The position numbers and the translations under genes were made by a program. A stretch of DNA of 64,000 nt from Micromonospora sp. MH99. Its GTDB lineage: Bacteria > Actinomycetota > Actinomycetes > Mycobacteriales > Micromonosporaceae. Positions 8,903 through 17,141 of this stretch are shown here, piece by piece; position 1 is the stretch's first letter; the number at the start of each line of letters is the position of its first letter. The notes below the pieces were generated by a model. That model was not told the DNA's origin, ran no database searches, and saw nothing but the letters and a program-made list of their open reading frames with translations. The stretch lies in NCBI RefSeq assembly GCF_021442385.1, contig NZ_MUZA01000031.1:1-64000 (forward strand), in the 5' to 3' direction.

Positions 8903-10054
8903 TCAGAACATCGTGGTGTCGACGTCCGCGCCGGCCAGCAGCGCGCCGACCGTGGCGTAGCTGTCGCGGCTGTTGACGAAGTGCTGCGTAGCGGTGTTGA
9001 TGTCGCGCAGCCGCCGTTGCAGCGGCGACGAGTCGAACACCGTCGACGCCCCGGCCAGCGCGTACGCCGTCTGCACGGCCTGGAGCGCGGTGGCCGTGAC
9101 CTGCGTCGCGGTGGCCCGCAGGCAGGCGCGGTCCAGCGCGCTGAGCACCTCGCCGCGCCGCGCGGTCTCCCAGGCGGTGGCGGCCTCGCGGTGCAGCAGC
9201 GCCCGGGCCGCGCGCAGGGCCACGTGGGCCTCGCCCAGCCGGTCGTGGAACACCGGGGAGTCCGCCAGCGAGCGGGTGCTGAACGTCCGACGGCGGCCGG
9301 CGGCGGCGTGTGCCGCCGCGTCGTGCACGGCCCCCTGGGCGATGCCGAGGTCGACGGCGGCGATGAGCAGCCCGGCCTGGGCGATGCGAAAGACCGTGCG
9401 GCGCACGTCGTCGCCGTCGCCGACCAGGCTGAAGCCGCGGTGCTCGGGGCAGATCCGGCCGGCCGCCCGCACGTCCTGGCTGGCCGTGCCGCGCAGGCCC
9501 AGCACCTGCCAGGTGTCGACCTGCTCCAGCTCGGCGGCGGGGAAGAGCACCATCCGGGTCAGCGGAGCCCCGTTGGGCAGGGTGCGGGGGGTCCGGCCGT
9601 CGAGCACGATGCAGTTCAGGTAGATCCAGCTGGCCTGGGGGCTGCCGGTCACGAACGGCCACTGGCCGTTGACCCGCCAGCCGCCCGCGCCGTCCGGGGC
9701 GGCCCGGCCCTTCGGCGCGACCGCGCCGGCGCCCAGCACGTCCGGGCCGTGCGCGTAGATCTCGTCGCGGGCGGCCTCGGGAAAGCAGGCGAACAGCAGG
9801 TGGGCCAGGCCGACCTGGCCGATCAGCCAGCCGGTGGAGGCGTCCGCCGTGGAGAGCTGTTCGATGACGCGCAGCGCCTCACCCAGCGGCAGGTCCGCAC
9901 CGCCGTACGCGGTTGGCACCAGCATCCGCAGGCAGCCCGCAGCGCTCAGCTCGGCGAGAACGTCCTCGGGGACCCGGCCCGCCCGGTCAATCTCGGCCGC
10001 CCGCTCGGCGAGCGCGGGGAGCAGTCCGTCGACGCGGGGAAGCGTACTGGTCAC
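8903..10054 (-). CDS. acyl-CoA-dehydrogenase-fold flavin monooxygenase (group D, DszC/HsaA-like)
   Basis: A 383-residue protein with the acyl-CoA dehydrogenase fold but sequence features of group D flavin monooxygenases, which use FMNH2 or FADH2 from a partner to N-, S- or C-hydroxylate substrates. Visible blocks are PTAYGGADLPLGEALRVIE and the DASTGWLIGQVG helix typical of this group. WPFVTGSPQASWIYLNC and GLRGTASQDV in the middle domain, and the C-terminal NTATQHFVNSRDSY, also fit. The Glu base expected of a true acyl-CoA dehydrogenase is not evident. GTG at 10054 follows TAGAGT by 6 bases, fitting a leaderless start. It is transcribed alone, divergent from the FAAL operon. Confidence 0.82.
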   Translation of the reverse strand: MTSTLPRVDGLLPALAERAAEIDRAGRVPEDVLAELSAAGCLRMLVPTAYGGADLPLGEALRVIEQLSTADASTGWLIGQVGLAHLLFACFPEAARDEIYAHGPDVLGAGAVAPKGRAAPDGAGGWRVNGQWPFVTGSPQASWIYLNCIVLDGRTPRTLPNGAPLTRMVLFPAAELEQVDTWQVLGLRGTASQDVRAAGRICPEHRGFSLVGDGDDVRRTVFRIAQAGLLIAAVDLGIAQGAVHDAAAHAAAGRRRTFSTRSLADSPVFHDRLGEAHVALRAARALLHREAATAWETARRGEVLSALDRACLRATATQVTATALQAVQTAYALAGASTVFDSSPLQRRLRDINTATQHFVNSRDSYATVGALLAGADVDTTMF

Positions 10055-10072
10055 GGTTGGACTCTATCGCCT

Positions 10073-10117
10073 TCCTCGTATCTTGTTTAGCCTTGTATCT
10101 GCTATCAATCTCGGATA
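10073..10117. promoter_or_regulatory. divergent promoter region B with shared cluster motif
   Basis: Between the group D monooxygenase (minus) and the acyl-AMP ligase (plus). TCCTCGTATCTTG lies at 10073-10085, CCTTGTATCTGC at 10091-10102 and a TATCAATCTCGGATA inverted repeat at 10104-10118. The CTCGTATCT core matches the other four promoter regions of the cluster. A strong ribosome site, GGGGAGGAGG, follows at 10126-10135, before ATG 10146. Confidence 0.6.
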
Positions 10118-10145
10118 GACGTACTGGGGAGGAGGTGACGGGCCG

Positions 10146-11873
10146 ATGACCGAACGCGCCGCCGCGGAATCGCCGCTGCTGAGCTGGCTGGAGCATCCCC
10201 GGCAGGACCGGGGCGTGCACTTCGCCGCCGGCGGGGACGACTGGACCTTCCTGTCGTACGCCGAGCTGGCCGACCGGACCCGGGTGATCCTGGCCGGCCT
10301 GCGGGCGGTCGGGGTGGTCCCCGGTGACGTGGTGTCCATCGTCGAGCCCGCCGGCCCCGACTTCGTCGCCACGCTGTTCGCCGCGATGGCCGCCGGGGCG
10401 GCGCCCTCACCGATCGCCCCGCCGCTGAACTTTCAGGACCGCGCGGTCTACGGCGAGCACGTGTCGGGCCTCCTGCGCGCCGCCGCGCCCCGGGTCGTGG
10501 TGTGCGCGTCCACCCTCACCGCCGCGATCGCGCCGCTGGCCGCCGCCGCCGGGGTCCGGCGCGTGCTGAGCGCCGACGAACTGGCCGACGCCGCCGACGG
10601 CTCCCGCGCAGCGGTCGCGGCGCCCGGCCCGCTCGCGCTGCTGCAGTTCACGTCCGGCTCCAGCGGCCGCGCCCGCGGCGTGCAGGTGCCGCACGCCGCG
10701 CTGGCCGCCAACGTCGCGGCGATCCGACGGTGGCTGGCGATGACCCCCGACGACCCGACCGCGTCCTGGCTGCCGGTGCACCACGACATGGGCCTCATCG
10801 GCTGCCTCGTCACCCCGGTGGTCAACACCAGCGACCTGTGGCTGATGCCGCCGGAGGAGTTCGTCCGCAACCCCGGGCGCTATCTGCGCTGCTTCGGGGA
10901 GCGTGGCGCACGGCTGACGTCGATGCCGAACTTCGGGCTGGAGTACCTCGCCCGCCGCGTACGCCCCGAGGCGCTGACCGGGCTGGACTTCTCCGCCTGG
11001 CGCGCCGTCATCGTCGGCGCCGAACGCGTCGACGCCGAGGCGCTGCGCCGCTTCTGCGCGCTGCTCGGCCCGCACGGCTTCGATCCCCGCGCGCTGCTGC
11101 CCGCGTACGGGCTGGCGGAGGCGACCCTGGCCGTCACCGGGCTGCCGCTCGACGAGCTGTACCACGCCGTCGAGCTGCGCCCCGACCGGCTGCGGCTGGG
11201 CGCGCGGGCCGTCCCGGAGCCGGGCGAGGACGTCGACGGGGGCGTCGAGGCGTACCCAGTGGTGGGCTGCGGCCGACCGCTGACCGGGGTGCGGGTGCGG
11301 ATCGTGGACGAGGCCGGCACGCCCCTGCCGGACGGGGTGGTCGGCGAAATCGAGGTGCACGGCCCGTCCGTCGCGCAGGGGTACGTCAACGCCGACGACT
11401 CGGCGTCGCAGACCGCGCTGGGCGGTGGGGTGCTGCGCACCGCCGACGCCGGGTTCCTGCACGACGGGCAGTTGCACGTGCTGGGCCGGCTCGGCGACAG
11501 CATGAAGGTACGCGGTCGGGCGGTCTTCGCCGAGGACCTCGAATGGGCCATCTGCCGCCCCGGCGTGCCGGCGCAGCGAATGGCCGCGTTGCTGGGCCAC
11601 CGGGGCGGCACCGCGACAGTGGTGGCCGTGTTCGAGCAGGCCCAGCCGGAGTGGCTGGCCCAGGCGGAGCGGGAGCTGCGCCGCCGGGCGGAGGGCGCGC
11701 AGGTCGTCATCGTGGACGCGCCACGCGGCACCATCGCCCGCACCTCCAGTGGCAAACCCAAACGACGCCAGCTGTGGCAGGCGTTCGTCGATGACCGGCT
11801 GCCCGGCACCGTGGTCACCACGGGAGCGGCCGGCCAGCGGGACCAGACCGAGCAGACGACGACGGCGTCCTGA
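10146..11873 (+). CDS. fatty acyl-AMP ligase (FAAL-like)
   Basis: A 575-residue adenylate-forming enzyme that activates an acid with ATP and loads it on a carrier protein rather than CoA. The P-loop block is LLQFTSGSSGRARGV. The FAAL hallmark PVHHDMGLIG is present at about residues 216-225, along with WLPVHHD, LPAYGLAEATL and a final TSSGKPKRRQ with the C-terminal catalytic Lys. Length matches the FAAL family. Its ACP partner is encoded 24 bp downstream, and a methyltransferase follows with coupling, so the three form a small loading operon. The substrate is unknown; a fatty or polyenoic acid made by the 22-40 kb type II system is one candidate. Start ATG 10146 has an excellent ribosome site. 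Confidence 0.88.
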   Translation: MTERAAAESPLLSWLEHPRQDRGVHFAAGGDDWTFLSYAELADRTRVILAGLRAVGVVPGDVVSIVEPAGPDFVATLFAAMAAGAAPSPIAPPLNFQDRAVYGEHVSGLLRAAAPRVVVCASTLTAAIAPLAAAAGVRRVLSADELADAADGSRAAVAAPGPLALLQFTSGSSGRARGVQVPHAALAANVAAIRRWLAMTPDDPTASWLPVHHDMGLIGCLVTPVVNTSDLWLMPPEEFVRNPGRYLRCFGERGARLTSMPNFGLEYLARRVRPEALTGLDFSAWRAVIVGAERVDAEALRRFCALLGPHGFDPRALLPAYGLAEATLAVTGLPLDELYHAVELRPDRLRLGARAVPEPGEDVDGGVEAYPVVGCGRPLTGVRVRIVDEAGTPLPDGVVGEIEVHGPSVAQGYVNADDSASQTALGGGVLRTADAGFLHDGQLHVLGRLGDSMKVRGRAVFAEDLEWAICRPGVPAQRMAALLGHRGGTATVVAVFEQAQPEWLAQAERELRRRAEGAQVVIVDAPRGTIARTSSGKPKRRQLWQAFVDDRLPGTVVTTGAAGQRDQTEQTTTAS

Positions 11874-11897
11874 GGGACGTTCGGACAGGAGGCGGGA

Positions 11898-12203
11898 ATG
11901 ACCGACGCGACCAGGTCGACGACAGCCGAGGTGCGGACCGAGGCGGAGGTGCGGGACTCGGTGACGGCCATCGTCACCGAACTGGCGCCCAACCCGGAGC
12001 AGACCGAGGGGGCGGGTGACTCGCGGCTGGTCGAGGACCTCGGCTTCCACTCCCTCGCGCTGCTGGAGTTGGCCTTCACCCTGGAGGACGAGTTCGAGCT
12101 GCCGCCGATCGACGAGACGACGGCCCGCAAGATCGTCACGATCGACGCGGTGGTGGAGCACGTGAAGGACATCCTGCGCTCGCGCGGCGAGCTGGCCAGT
12201 TGA
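11898..12203 (+). CDS. acyl carrier protein (partner of the FAAL)
   Basis: A 101-residue stand-alone acyl carrier protein with a roughly 15-residue N-terminal extension. The phosphopantetheine attachment site is GFHSLALLEL with Ser at about residue 52, in the family's (D/H)SL position. The C-terminal helices include VVEHVKDILRSRG. It sits 24 bp after the acyl-AMP ligase, with AGGAGG just upstream of ATG 11898. It therefore probably receives the acyl group that the ligase activates and presents it to a condensation or ketosynthase step. Its TGA overlaps the TTG start of the next methyltransferase. It is distinct from the second ACP at 27794. Confidence 0.9.
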   Translation: MTDATRSTTAEVRTEAEVRDSVTAIVTELAPNPEQTEGAGDSRLVEDLGFHSLALLELAFTLEDEFELPPIDETTARKIVTIDAVVEHVKDILRSRGELAS

Positions 12204-13336
12204 CCGGCCGCCCGGGGAACGCACCGGGCGCGGCGACACTGCGCCCTCCGACGCCCGGTGAGTCGGACCAGCGGGCCCGGGCGTTGTCGCTGCGGCTGTT
12301 CCTGGCCATGCTGCACACCCAGGAGCTGCTGGCCGGCTACCTCGGCGCCCGCCTGGGGCTGTACGAGGCGCTCGATCGCGGTCCGGCCGACGTGGCCGAG
12401 CTGTGCGCGCGTACCGGGATCGACAGCCGGTACGCGCGCGAGTGGCTGGAACAGCAGGCCGTCGCCGGGTTCATCGAGGTGGACGACGTGACGGCCGCTC
12501 CCGAGCGGCGGGTCTACCGGCTGCCGCCGGGGCACGCCGAGGTGCTGCTCGCCTCGGACAGTCCGCTGTCGCTGGTGTCGCTGACCATGCTGCCGCTGGG
12601 CGGGGTGGCCGGCGCGTTGCCGGCGCTGCTCGACGCGTACCGCACCGGCGCCGGGGTGCCCGACGAGGTGTACGGCGACGACTGGCGGCACGGGCACTCG
12701 GGCGCCAACCGGGCGCTGTTCACGTACTCCCTGCCCGGCTGGCTCTCCTCGGCGCTGCCGCAGGTGCACCAGCGGCTCGGCGCCGCGCCGGGCCGGATCG
12801 CCGACATCGGCTGCGGCGCGGGGTGGGCGGCGATCGCGCTGGCCGGGGCGTACCCCCTGGCCGAGGTCGACGGCTACGACCTGGACGCGCCGACGGTGGC
12901 CGCCGCGCAGGCGAACGCCGCGGCCGCCGGCGTGGCCGACCGGGTGCGGTTCCACCGGCGCGACGCCGTGGACCCGGAGCTGGCCGGCCGGTACGACCTG
13001 GTCTGCGTCTTCGACGCGCTGCACGAGATGAGCCAGCCGGTGTCGGTGCTGCGGGCGTGCCGGCGGCTGCGCGCCGACGGCGGCGCGGTGCTGGTGCTCG
13101 ACGCCAAGGTGGCGCACCGGTTCGTCGCACCCGGCGACGAGGTCGAGCGTTTCCAGTACGCCACAAGCGTGCTGCACTGCCTGCCGGCAGGTCTGGCCGG
13201 GCCCGACTCGACGGCCAGCGGCACGGTCCTGCGCCCCGCGCAGGTCCGCCGGTTCGCCACCGAGGCTGGCTTCGCCGACGTGCAGATCGTGCCGGTGGAC
13301 GACAGGTTCCACCGGCTGTACCACCTGAGCAGCTGA
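12200..13336 (+). CDS. class I SAM-dependent methyltransferase
   Basis: A 378-residue methyltransferase with an N-terminal helical or winged-helix part (LLAGYLGARLGLYEAL, FIEVDD) and a C-terminal SAM fold. Motif I is DIGCGAGWAAIALA, the acidic post-motif is GYDLDAP, and the motif IV region is FDALHEMSQPVSVL. It is not closely related to the three O-methyltransferases at 6303, 15066 and 16113. TTG at 12200 overlaps the ACP stop, which implies translational coupling. The start is not certain because the first 30 residues are Pro/Gly-rich and unconserved. Methylation of an ACP-bound or free intermediate is possible; atom specificity (C, N or O) cannot be told. Confidence 0.8.
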   Translation: MTGRPGNAPGAATLRPPTPGESDQRARALSLRLFLAMLHTQELLAGYLGARLGLYEALDRGPADVAELCARTGIDSRYAREWLEQQAVAGFIEVDDVTAAPERRVYRLPPGHAEVLLASDSPLSLVSLTMLPLGGVAGALPALLDAYRTGAGVPDEVYGDDWRHGHSGANRALFTYSLPGWLSSALPQVHQRLGAAPGRIADIGCGAGWAAIALAGAYPLAEVDGYDLDAPTVAAAQANAAAAGVADRVRFHRRDAVDPELAGRYDLVCVFDALHEMSQPVSVLRACRRLRADGGAVLVLDAKVAHRFVAPGDEVERFQYATSVLHCLPAGLAGPDSTASGTVLRPAQVRRFATEAGFADVQIVPVDDRFHRLYHLSS

Positions 13337-13339
13337 AGC

Positions 13340-13375
13340 GGGGCGGGGGAGGGCGGCGACGCCGTCCCCCGCCCC
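13340..13375. terminator. bidirectional terminator-like hairpin
   Basis: GGGGCGGGGGA at 13340-13350 pairs perfectly with TCCCCCGCCCC at 13365-13375, and the loop holds a smaller GGCG/CGCC stem. It fills the 42-base gap between the convergent methyltransferase and aryl-AMP ligase genes. Confidence 0.65.
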
Positions 13376-13378
13376 GGC

Positions 13379-14971
13379 TCAGCCCGCCAGCTCGGCGCCG
13401 AGCGCCCGCTTGTCCACCTTGCCCACCGGGGTGTGCGGCAGCGCCGTGCGCAGCTCCAACCGGTCCGGCAGCTTGTACGCGGCCAGCCCCCGCCCGGTGA
13501 GGAAGTCCCGCAGCTGACCCAGGGTGGGGGCGTCGGCGCGGGGCACCACCACCGCGCAGGTCTTCTCGCCCAGGACCCGGTCGGGGACGGCGAGCACGGC
13601 GACCTCGCGGACCGCCGGGTGGGCGAGCAGGTGCTCCTCGACCTCGCCGGCCGGCACCTTCTCGCCGCCCCGGTTGACGACCTCCTTGATCCGGCCGACC
13701 ACGACCAGCTCACCCGTCGGGGTCCAGCGGACCAGGTCACCGGTGCGCAGGAAGCCGTCCGGGGTGAAGGTGTGGGCGTTGTACTCCGGCACCCGGTAGT
13801 AGCCGCGCAGGGTGGTCGGGCCGCGCACGATCAACTCACCGACCTCGCCGGCCGCGACCTGCCGGCCGGCGTCGTCGACCACCTGGAACTCGTCCGCGGC
13901 CGACAGGGGCCGCCCCTGGGTGTGCGCGGCCAGCTCCGGCGGGTCGTCCGGGCGGGTGCAGCAGATCGGGCCCTCGGCCATGCCGAAGAAGTGCGCCAGC
14001 CGGATCCCCAGCTCCCGGGTCACCCGCTCGGCCACCGCCGGGCTGAGGTTGGCGCCACCGACCTCGACCACCAGGCCGTTCAGGTCGGCGCCGAGCACCG
14101 GCGCGAGGTCGGCCCACAGCGGCAGAAAGGGCGGCATCAGCGTGGTCAGGGTGACCCGCTCGCGGGCGATCAGTCGGAACGCCTCGTCGGGGCTGGGACT
14201 GCCGGCCAGCACGGCGGTGGCGCCGACCCGCAGCGCGCCGAGGACGCCGGGGCAGCCGAGCGCCGCGTTGTGGGCGACCGGCAGCGCGGCGAGGTACACC
14301 CCGTCCGGCCCGAAACCCATCGCCGCGGCGGTCGCCCGCAGCTGGTACGCGTAGTCGTCGTGGGTGCGGGGGATCAGCTTCGGCAGGCCGGTCGAGCCGC
14401 CGGAGAGCAGGAAGAACGCGACGTCCGACGGGTCCGGGGCGCTCAGCGGCACCGGATCGGCGTCCACGTCGGACAGGGCGGTGAACTCGCCGGGGTCGCC
14501 GGCGACGAACACCTCCCGCAGCGACGGCGTCTCGGCCCGTACGTCGGCGGCGAGCTTGCGCAGGTCGTAGCCCTGGACCTGGTCGACCGTCACGTACGCG
14601 ACCGCCTCGGTGTGGGCGCACAGGTGGCCGATCTCCGCGCGCCGGTGCGCCGGCAGGGCCAGCACGGGCAGCGCGCCCAGGCGGAACAGGGCCAGACACA
14701 GCACCACGAACTCGACGCTGTTGGGCAGTTGGACCACCACCCGGTCGTGCCGGCCGATGCCGTGGGCGCGCAGCCCGGCGACCATCCGGTCGGCCCGGCG
14801 GTCGAGGTCGCCGTAGCTGACCCGCTGCCCGTCGGTGACCAGCGCGGCGCGCTCCGGGTCGGTCCGTGCCCACTCCCGGCCCAGGTCAGCGAGGGATTCG
14901 CCGCGCCAGTAGCCCTGCGCGCGGTAGCGCTCGGCCAGCTCCCGCGGCCAGCTCACACATCCGTCCAGCAT
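13379..14971 (-). CDS. aryl-AMP ligase, salicylate/2,3-dihydroxybenzoate type (DhbE/YbtE-like)
   Basis: A 530-residue stand-alone adenylation enzyme that activates a hydroxybenzoate and loads it on an aryl carrier domain. Core motifs are LLSGGSTGLPKLIPR (A3), FFGMAEGPI (A5), LRTGDLVRW (A7), GRIKEVVNRGGEKV (A8) and GKVDKRALG (A10 Lys). The opening CVSWPRELAERYRAQGYW and the pocket strand VAHNAALGCPGVLG are typical of DhbE/EntE/YbtE. The Cys in GCPG, where dihydroxybenzoate enzymes tend to have Ser, hints at salicylate. ATG at 14971 is preceded by GGGAGG at good spacing, so I prefer it to upstream starts. Its product would feed the thiazoline assembly implied at the left end. No salicylate synthase is in the window. 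Confidence 0.87.
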   Translation of the reverse strand: MLDGCVSWPRELAERYRAQGYWRGESLADLGREWARTDPERAALVTDGQRVSYGDLDRRADRMVAGLRAHGIGRHDRVVVQLPNSVEFVVLCLALFRLGALPVLALPAHRRAEIGHLCAHTEAVAYVTVDQVQGYDLRKLAADVRAETPSLREVFVAGDPGEFTALSDVDADPVPLSAPDPSDVAFFLLSGGSTGLPKLIPRTHDDYAYQLRATAAAMGFGPDGVYLAALPVAHNAALGCPGVLGALRVGATAVLAGSPSPDEAFRLIARERVTLTTLMPPFLPLWADLAPVLGADLNGLVVEVGGANLSPAVAERVTRELGIRLAHFFGMAEGPICCTRPDDPPELAAHTQGRPLSAADEFQVVDDAGRQVAAGEVGELIVRGPTTLRGYYRVPEYNAHTFTPDGFLRTGDLVRWTPTGELVVVGRIKEVVNRGGEKVPAGEVEEHLLAHPAVREVAVLAVPDRVLGEKTCAVVVPRADAPTLGQLRDFLTGRGLAAYKLPDRLELRTALPHTPVGKVDKRALGAELAG

Positions 14972-15022
14972 CTCGTGCCTCCCGTGAACGACGGTGACAG
15001 CGACCCGCTCACAAGCTAGTGT

Positions 15023-15053
15023 GCAGATACACGAGATACAAGACACGTGATAG
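15023..15053. promoter_or_regulatory. divergent promoter region C with shared cluster motif
   Basis: Between the aryl-AMP ligase (minus) and the tandem methyltransferase operon (plus). GAGATACAAGACACGTGATAG at 15033-15053 aligns with CATACGAGACACTTGATAC at 7426-7444 at most positions. A second GCAGATACACGAG starts at 15023. Read on the minus strand it gives GTGTCTTGTATCTCG. GGAGG at 15055-15059 is the ribosome site for ATG 15066. Confidence 0.62.
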
Positions 15054-15065
15054 TGGAGGCGGTTG

Positions 15066-16103
15066 ATGCTGGCGGCGCGGCCCCGTACCGACCTCGGTGC
15101 GCTGACCCGGCTCACCGAACTCGCCGACTACATCGTGCCGTTCACCATCCGGGTGATCGCCCAGCTCGGCGTCGCCGACCAGCTCGTCGACGGGCCGCGC
15201 CCGGTGAGCGAGCTGGCCGAGGCCGCCGGTGCGCACGCCCCGTCGCTGCTGCGCGCCCTGCGGGCACTGGCCGGCAAGGGCATCTTCACCGAGGTCGAGC
15301 CCGAGGTGTTCGGCCTGACCAAACTCGCCGAACCGCTGCGCACCGACCACCCGCTGTCGCTGCGCGACGCGTACCCCCTGATGGCCGCGGACGTGCGCGC
15401 CTGGGCCGGGCTCACCCGGTGCCTGCGCACCGGAGAGGCCGCCTTCCCCCGCGTCCACGGCGCCGACTACTGGTCCTACCTGGCCGGGCATCGGGCCGAC
15501 AGCCTCGCCGTCGACCGCTGGATGTCGAGCCTGACCCGGCTGCACCTGCGCACCGTGCTGCCGGCCTGGCCGTGGGCGCAGGCCGGCCACGTCGTCGACG
15601 TCGGCGGCGGTGACGGCGCGTTCCTGGCCGGCCTGCTCAGCCGCTGCCCGCACCTGCACGGCACCCTGCTCGACCTGCCCCACGTGGTGGCCGCCGCGCC
15701 GGCCCTGCTCGACCGGGCCGGGGTGGCCGACAGGTGCCGGATCGTGGCCGGCAGCTTCTTCGATCCACTGCCGGCCAGCGCCGACCTGTACGTGCTCAAG
15801 ACGATCCTGCCCGGCTGGGAGGACGCCGACGCCACGGCCATCCTGCGCCGGATCGCCGCGGCGATGGGCCCGCAGAGCCGGCTGTTGCTGCTGGAAGCGA
15901 TCATCCCCACCGGCGACGTCTTCGACGTCGCCAAGCTCGTCGACCTGCACACCCTGGTGCTCACCGGCGGTCGGCACCGCACCCGCGACGACCTCGTCGA
16001 CCTGTTGGCCGGCGCCGGCCTGCGGCTGGACCGGGTCGTCGCCACACCCACGCTCACCGTGATCGCCGCCGGTCCCGCCGGGCCGCAGCTGACATCCCCC
16101 TAG
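15066..16103 (+). CDS. SAM-dependent O-methyltransferase 1 of a tandem pair
   Basis: A 345-residue O-methyltransferase of the same family as 6303-7385. The N-terminal winged helix (LTRLTELADYIVPFTIRVI) is followed by motif I DVGGGDGAFLAGL, LLDLPHVVAAAP and GSFFDPLP. At the catalytic-base block it reads LPGWEDADATAIL instead of the HDWPDE form, so the usual His is replaced by Pro-Gly and the enzyme may be altered or inactive as an O-methyltransferase. The ATG at 15066, not the TTG three bases upstream, has GGAGG at proper spacing. Bases 15171-15376 are almost identical to 16218-16423 of the next gene. It heads an operon with that gene and a ferredoxin. Confidence 0.87.
   Translation: MLAARPRTDLGALTRLTELADYIVPFTIRVIAQLGVADQLVDGPRPVSELAEAAGAHAPSLLRALRALAGKGIFTEVEPEVFGLTKLAEPLRTDHPLSLRDAYPLMAADVRAWAGLTRCLRTGEAAFPRVHGADYWSYLAGHRADSLAVDRWMSSLTRLHLRTVLPAWPWAQAGHVVDVGGGDGAFLAGLLSRCPHLHGTLLDLPHVVAAAPALLDRAGVADRCRIVAGSFFDPLPASADLYVLKTILPGWEDADATAILRRIAAAMGPQSRLLLLEAIIPTGDVFDVAKLVDLHTLVLTGGRHRTRDDLVDLLAGAGLRLDRVVATPTLTVIAAGPAGPQLTSP
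15171..15376 (+). repeat. 206-bp tract nearly identical to 16218-16423
   Basis: By eye only two base differences occur over 206 bp (at the GCCGCCGGTGCG versus GCCACCGGCGCG segment), whereas the genes are clearly diverged on both sides. The copies are 1047 bp apart in direct orientation, within neighbouring methyltransferase genes. Confidence 0.85.
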
Positions 16104-16112
16104 GAGGTATCG

Positions 16113-17138
16113 ATGGCCCCGAGCCGACCCCGGATCGACATCGAGTCGGTGTTCCGACTGACCGAGCTGGCCGACTACATCGTGCCGTTCACCGTGCGCG
16201 CGGTCGCCGAGCTGGGCGTCGCCGACCAGCTCGTCGACGGGCCGCGCCCGGTGAGCGAGCTGGCCGAGGCCACCGGCGCGCACGCCCCGTCGCTGCTGCG
16301 CGCCCTGCGGGCACTGGCCGGCAAGGGCATCTTCACCGAGGTCGAGCCCGAGGTGTTCGGCCTGACCAAACTCGCCGAACCGCTGCGCACCGACCACCCG
16401 CTGTCGCTGCGCGACGCGTACCCGCTGCTCGAACCCGACATCGAGGCGTGGGCCCACTTCGACCACAGCATCCGCACCGGTCAGGCGTCGTTCGACCAGG
16501 TCCACCCCGAGGGCTACTGGCCGTACATGGCCGCCCATCCGCACGACAGCGCCCGCTTCGACGCCTCCCAGCAGGCGGCCACAAGGCTGGAGCTGCGGGC
16601 CGCGCTGCCCGCGTACCCGTGGGGTGAGCTGACCACAGTCGTCGACGTCGGCGGCGGCAACGGCGCCTTCCTCGGCGGCATCATGGCCCGTTTCCCGCAG
16701 TTGCAGGGCACCCTGTTCGACCTGCCACACGTGGTCGCCGAGGCCGAACCGGTGCTGCAGAAGCTCGGCGTGGCCCAGCGGTGCACGGTGACCGGCGGCA
16801 GCTTCTTCGAGACCATTCCGGCCGGCGCGAACGCGTACCTGCTCAAGCGGATCCTGTACGGCTGGGACGACGACAACGCCGTACGGCTGCTGAGCGCCGT
16901 GCGCGCGGCGATGCGGCCCGACAGCCGGCTGCTGGTGCTGGAGCCGGTGGTCGAGGCCGGCGACCGCTTCGACGTGGGCCGCCTCTACGACCTGCTCCTG
17001 CTGGCCATGGTCGGCGGCGGCGCGCGCTCGCGCGAGCACATCGAACGGCTGCTGGACGCCGCCGACCTGCGGCTGGCGCGCAGCGTGCCCACCATGATGT
17101 TCCCCATCCTCGAGATCGTCGCGAAGACGGAGGCGTGA
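16113..17138 (+). CDS. SAM-dependent O-methyltransferase 2 of a tandem pair
   Basis: A 341-residue paralogue of the preceding gene. It has the winged helix (LTELADYIVPFTVRAV), motif I DVGGGNGAFLGGI, LFDLPHVVAEAE and GSFFETIP. The catalytic-base region reads LYGWDDDNAVRLL, again lacking the His of the HDW block that is intact in the 6303 gene. AGGAGG at 16101-16106 precedes ATG 16113, nine bases after the previous stop. The near-identical 206-bp tract shared with gene 1 covers part of the N-terminal domain. The C-terminal halves differ, suggesting different substrates or a heterodimer. Its stop is 3 bases before the ferredoxin start. Confidence 0.87.
   Translation: MAPSRPRIDIESVFRLTELADYIVPFTVRAVAELGVADQLVDGPRPVSELAEATGAHAPSLLRALRALAGKGIFTEVEPEVFGLTKLAEPLRTDHPLSLRDAYPLLEPDIEAWAHFDHSIRTGQASFDQVHPEGYWPYMAAHPHDSARFDASQQAATRLELRAALPAYPWGELTTVVDVGGGNGAFLGGIMARFPQLQGTLFDLPHVVAEAEPVLQKLGVAQRCTVTGGSFFETIPAGANAYLLKRILYGWDDDNAVRLLSAVRAAMRPDSRLLVLEPVVEAGDRFDVGRLYDLLLLAMVGGGARSREHIERLLDAADLRLARSVPTMMFPILEIVAKTEA
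16218..16423 (+). repeat. second copy of the 206-bp tract
   Basis: Matches 15171-15376 with about two mismatches. See that entry for the boundary contrast. Confidence 0.85.
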
Positions 17139-17141
17139 GCG

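Noticed and set aside
13379-15115. Longer 578-residue form of the aryl-AMP ligase
   Set aside because: The added N-terminus would read through the divergent promoter motif; ATG 14971 has GGGAGG at correct spacing and matches the usual family start.
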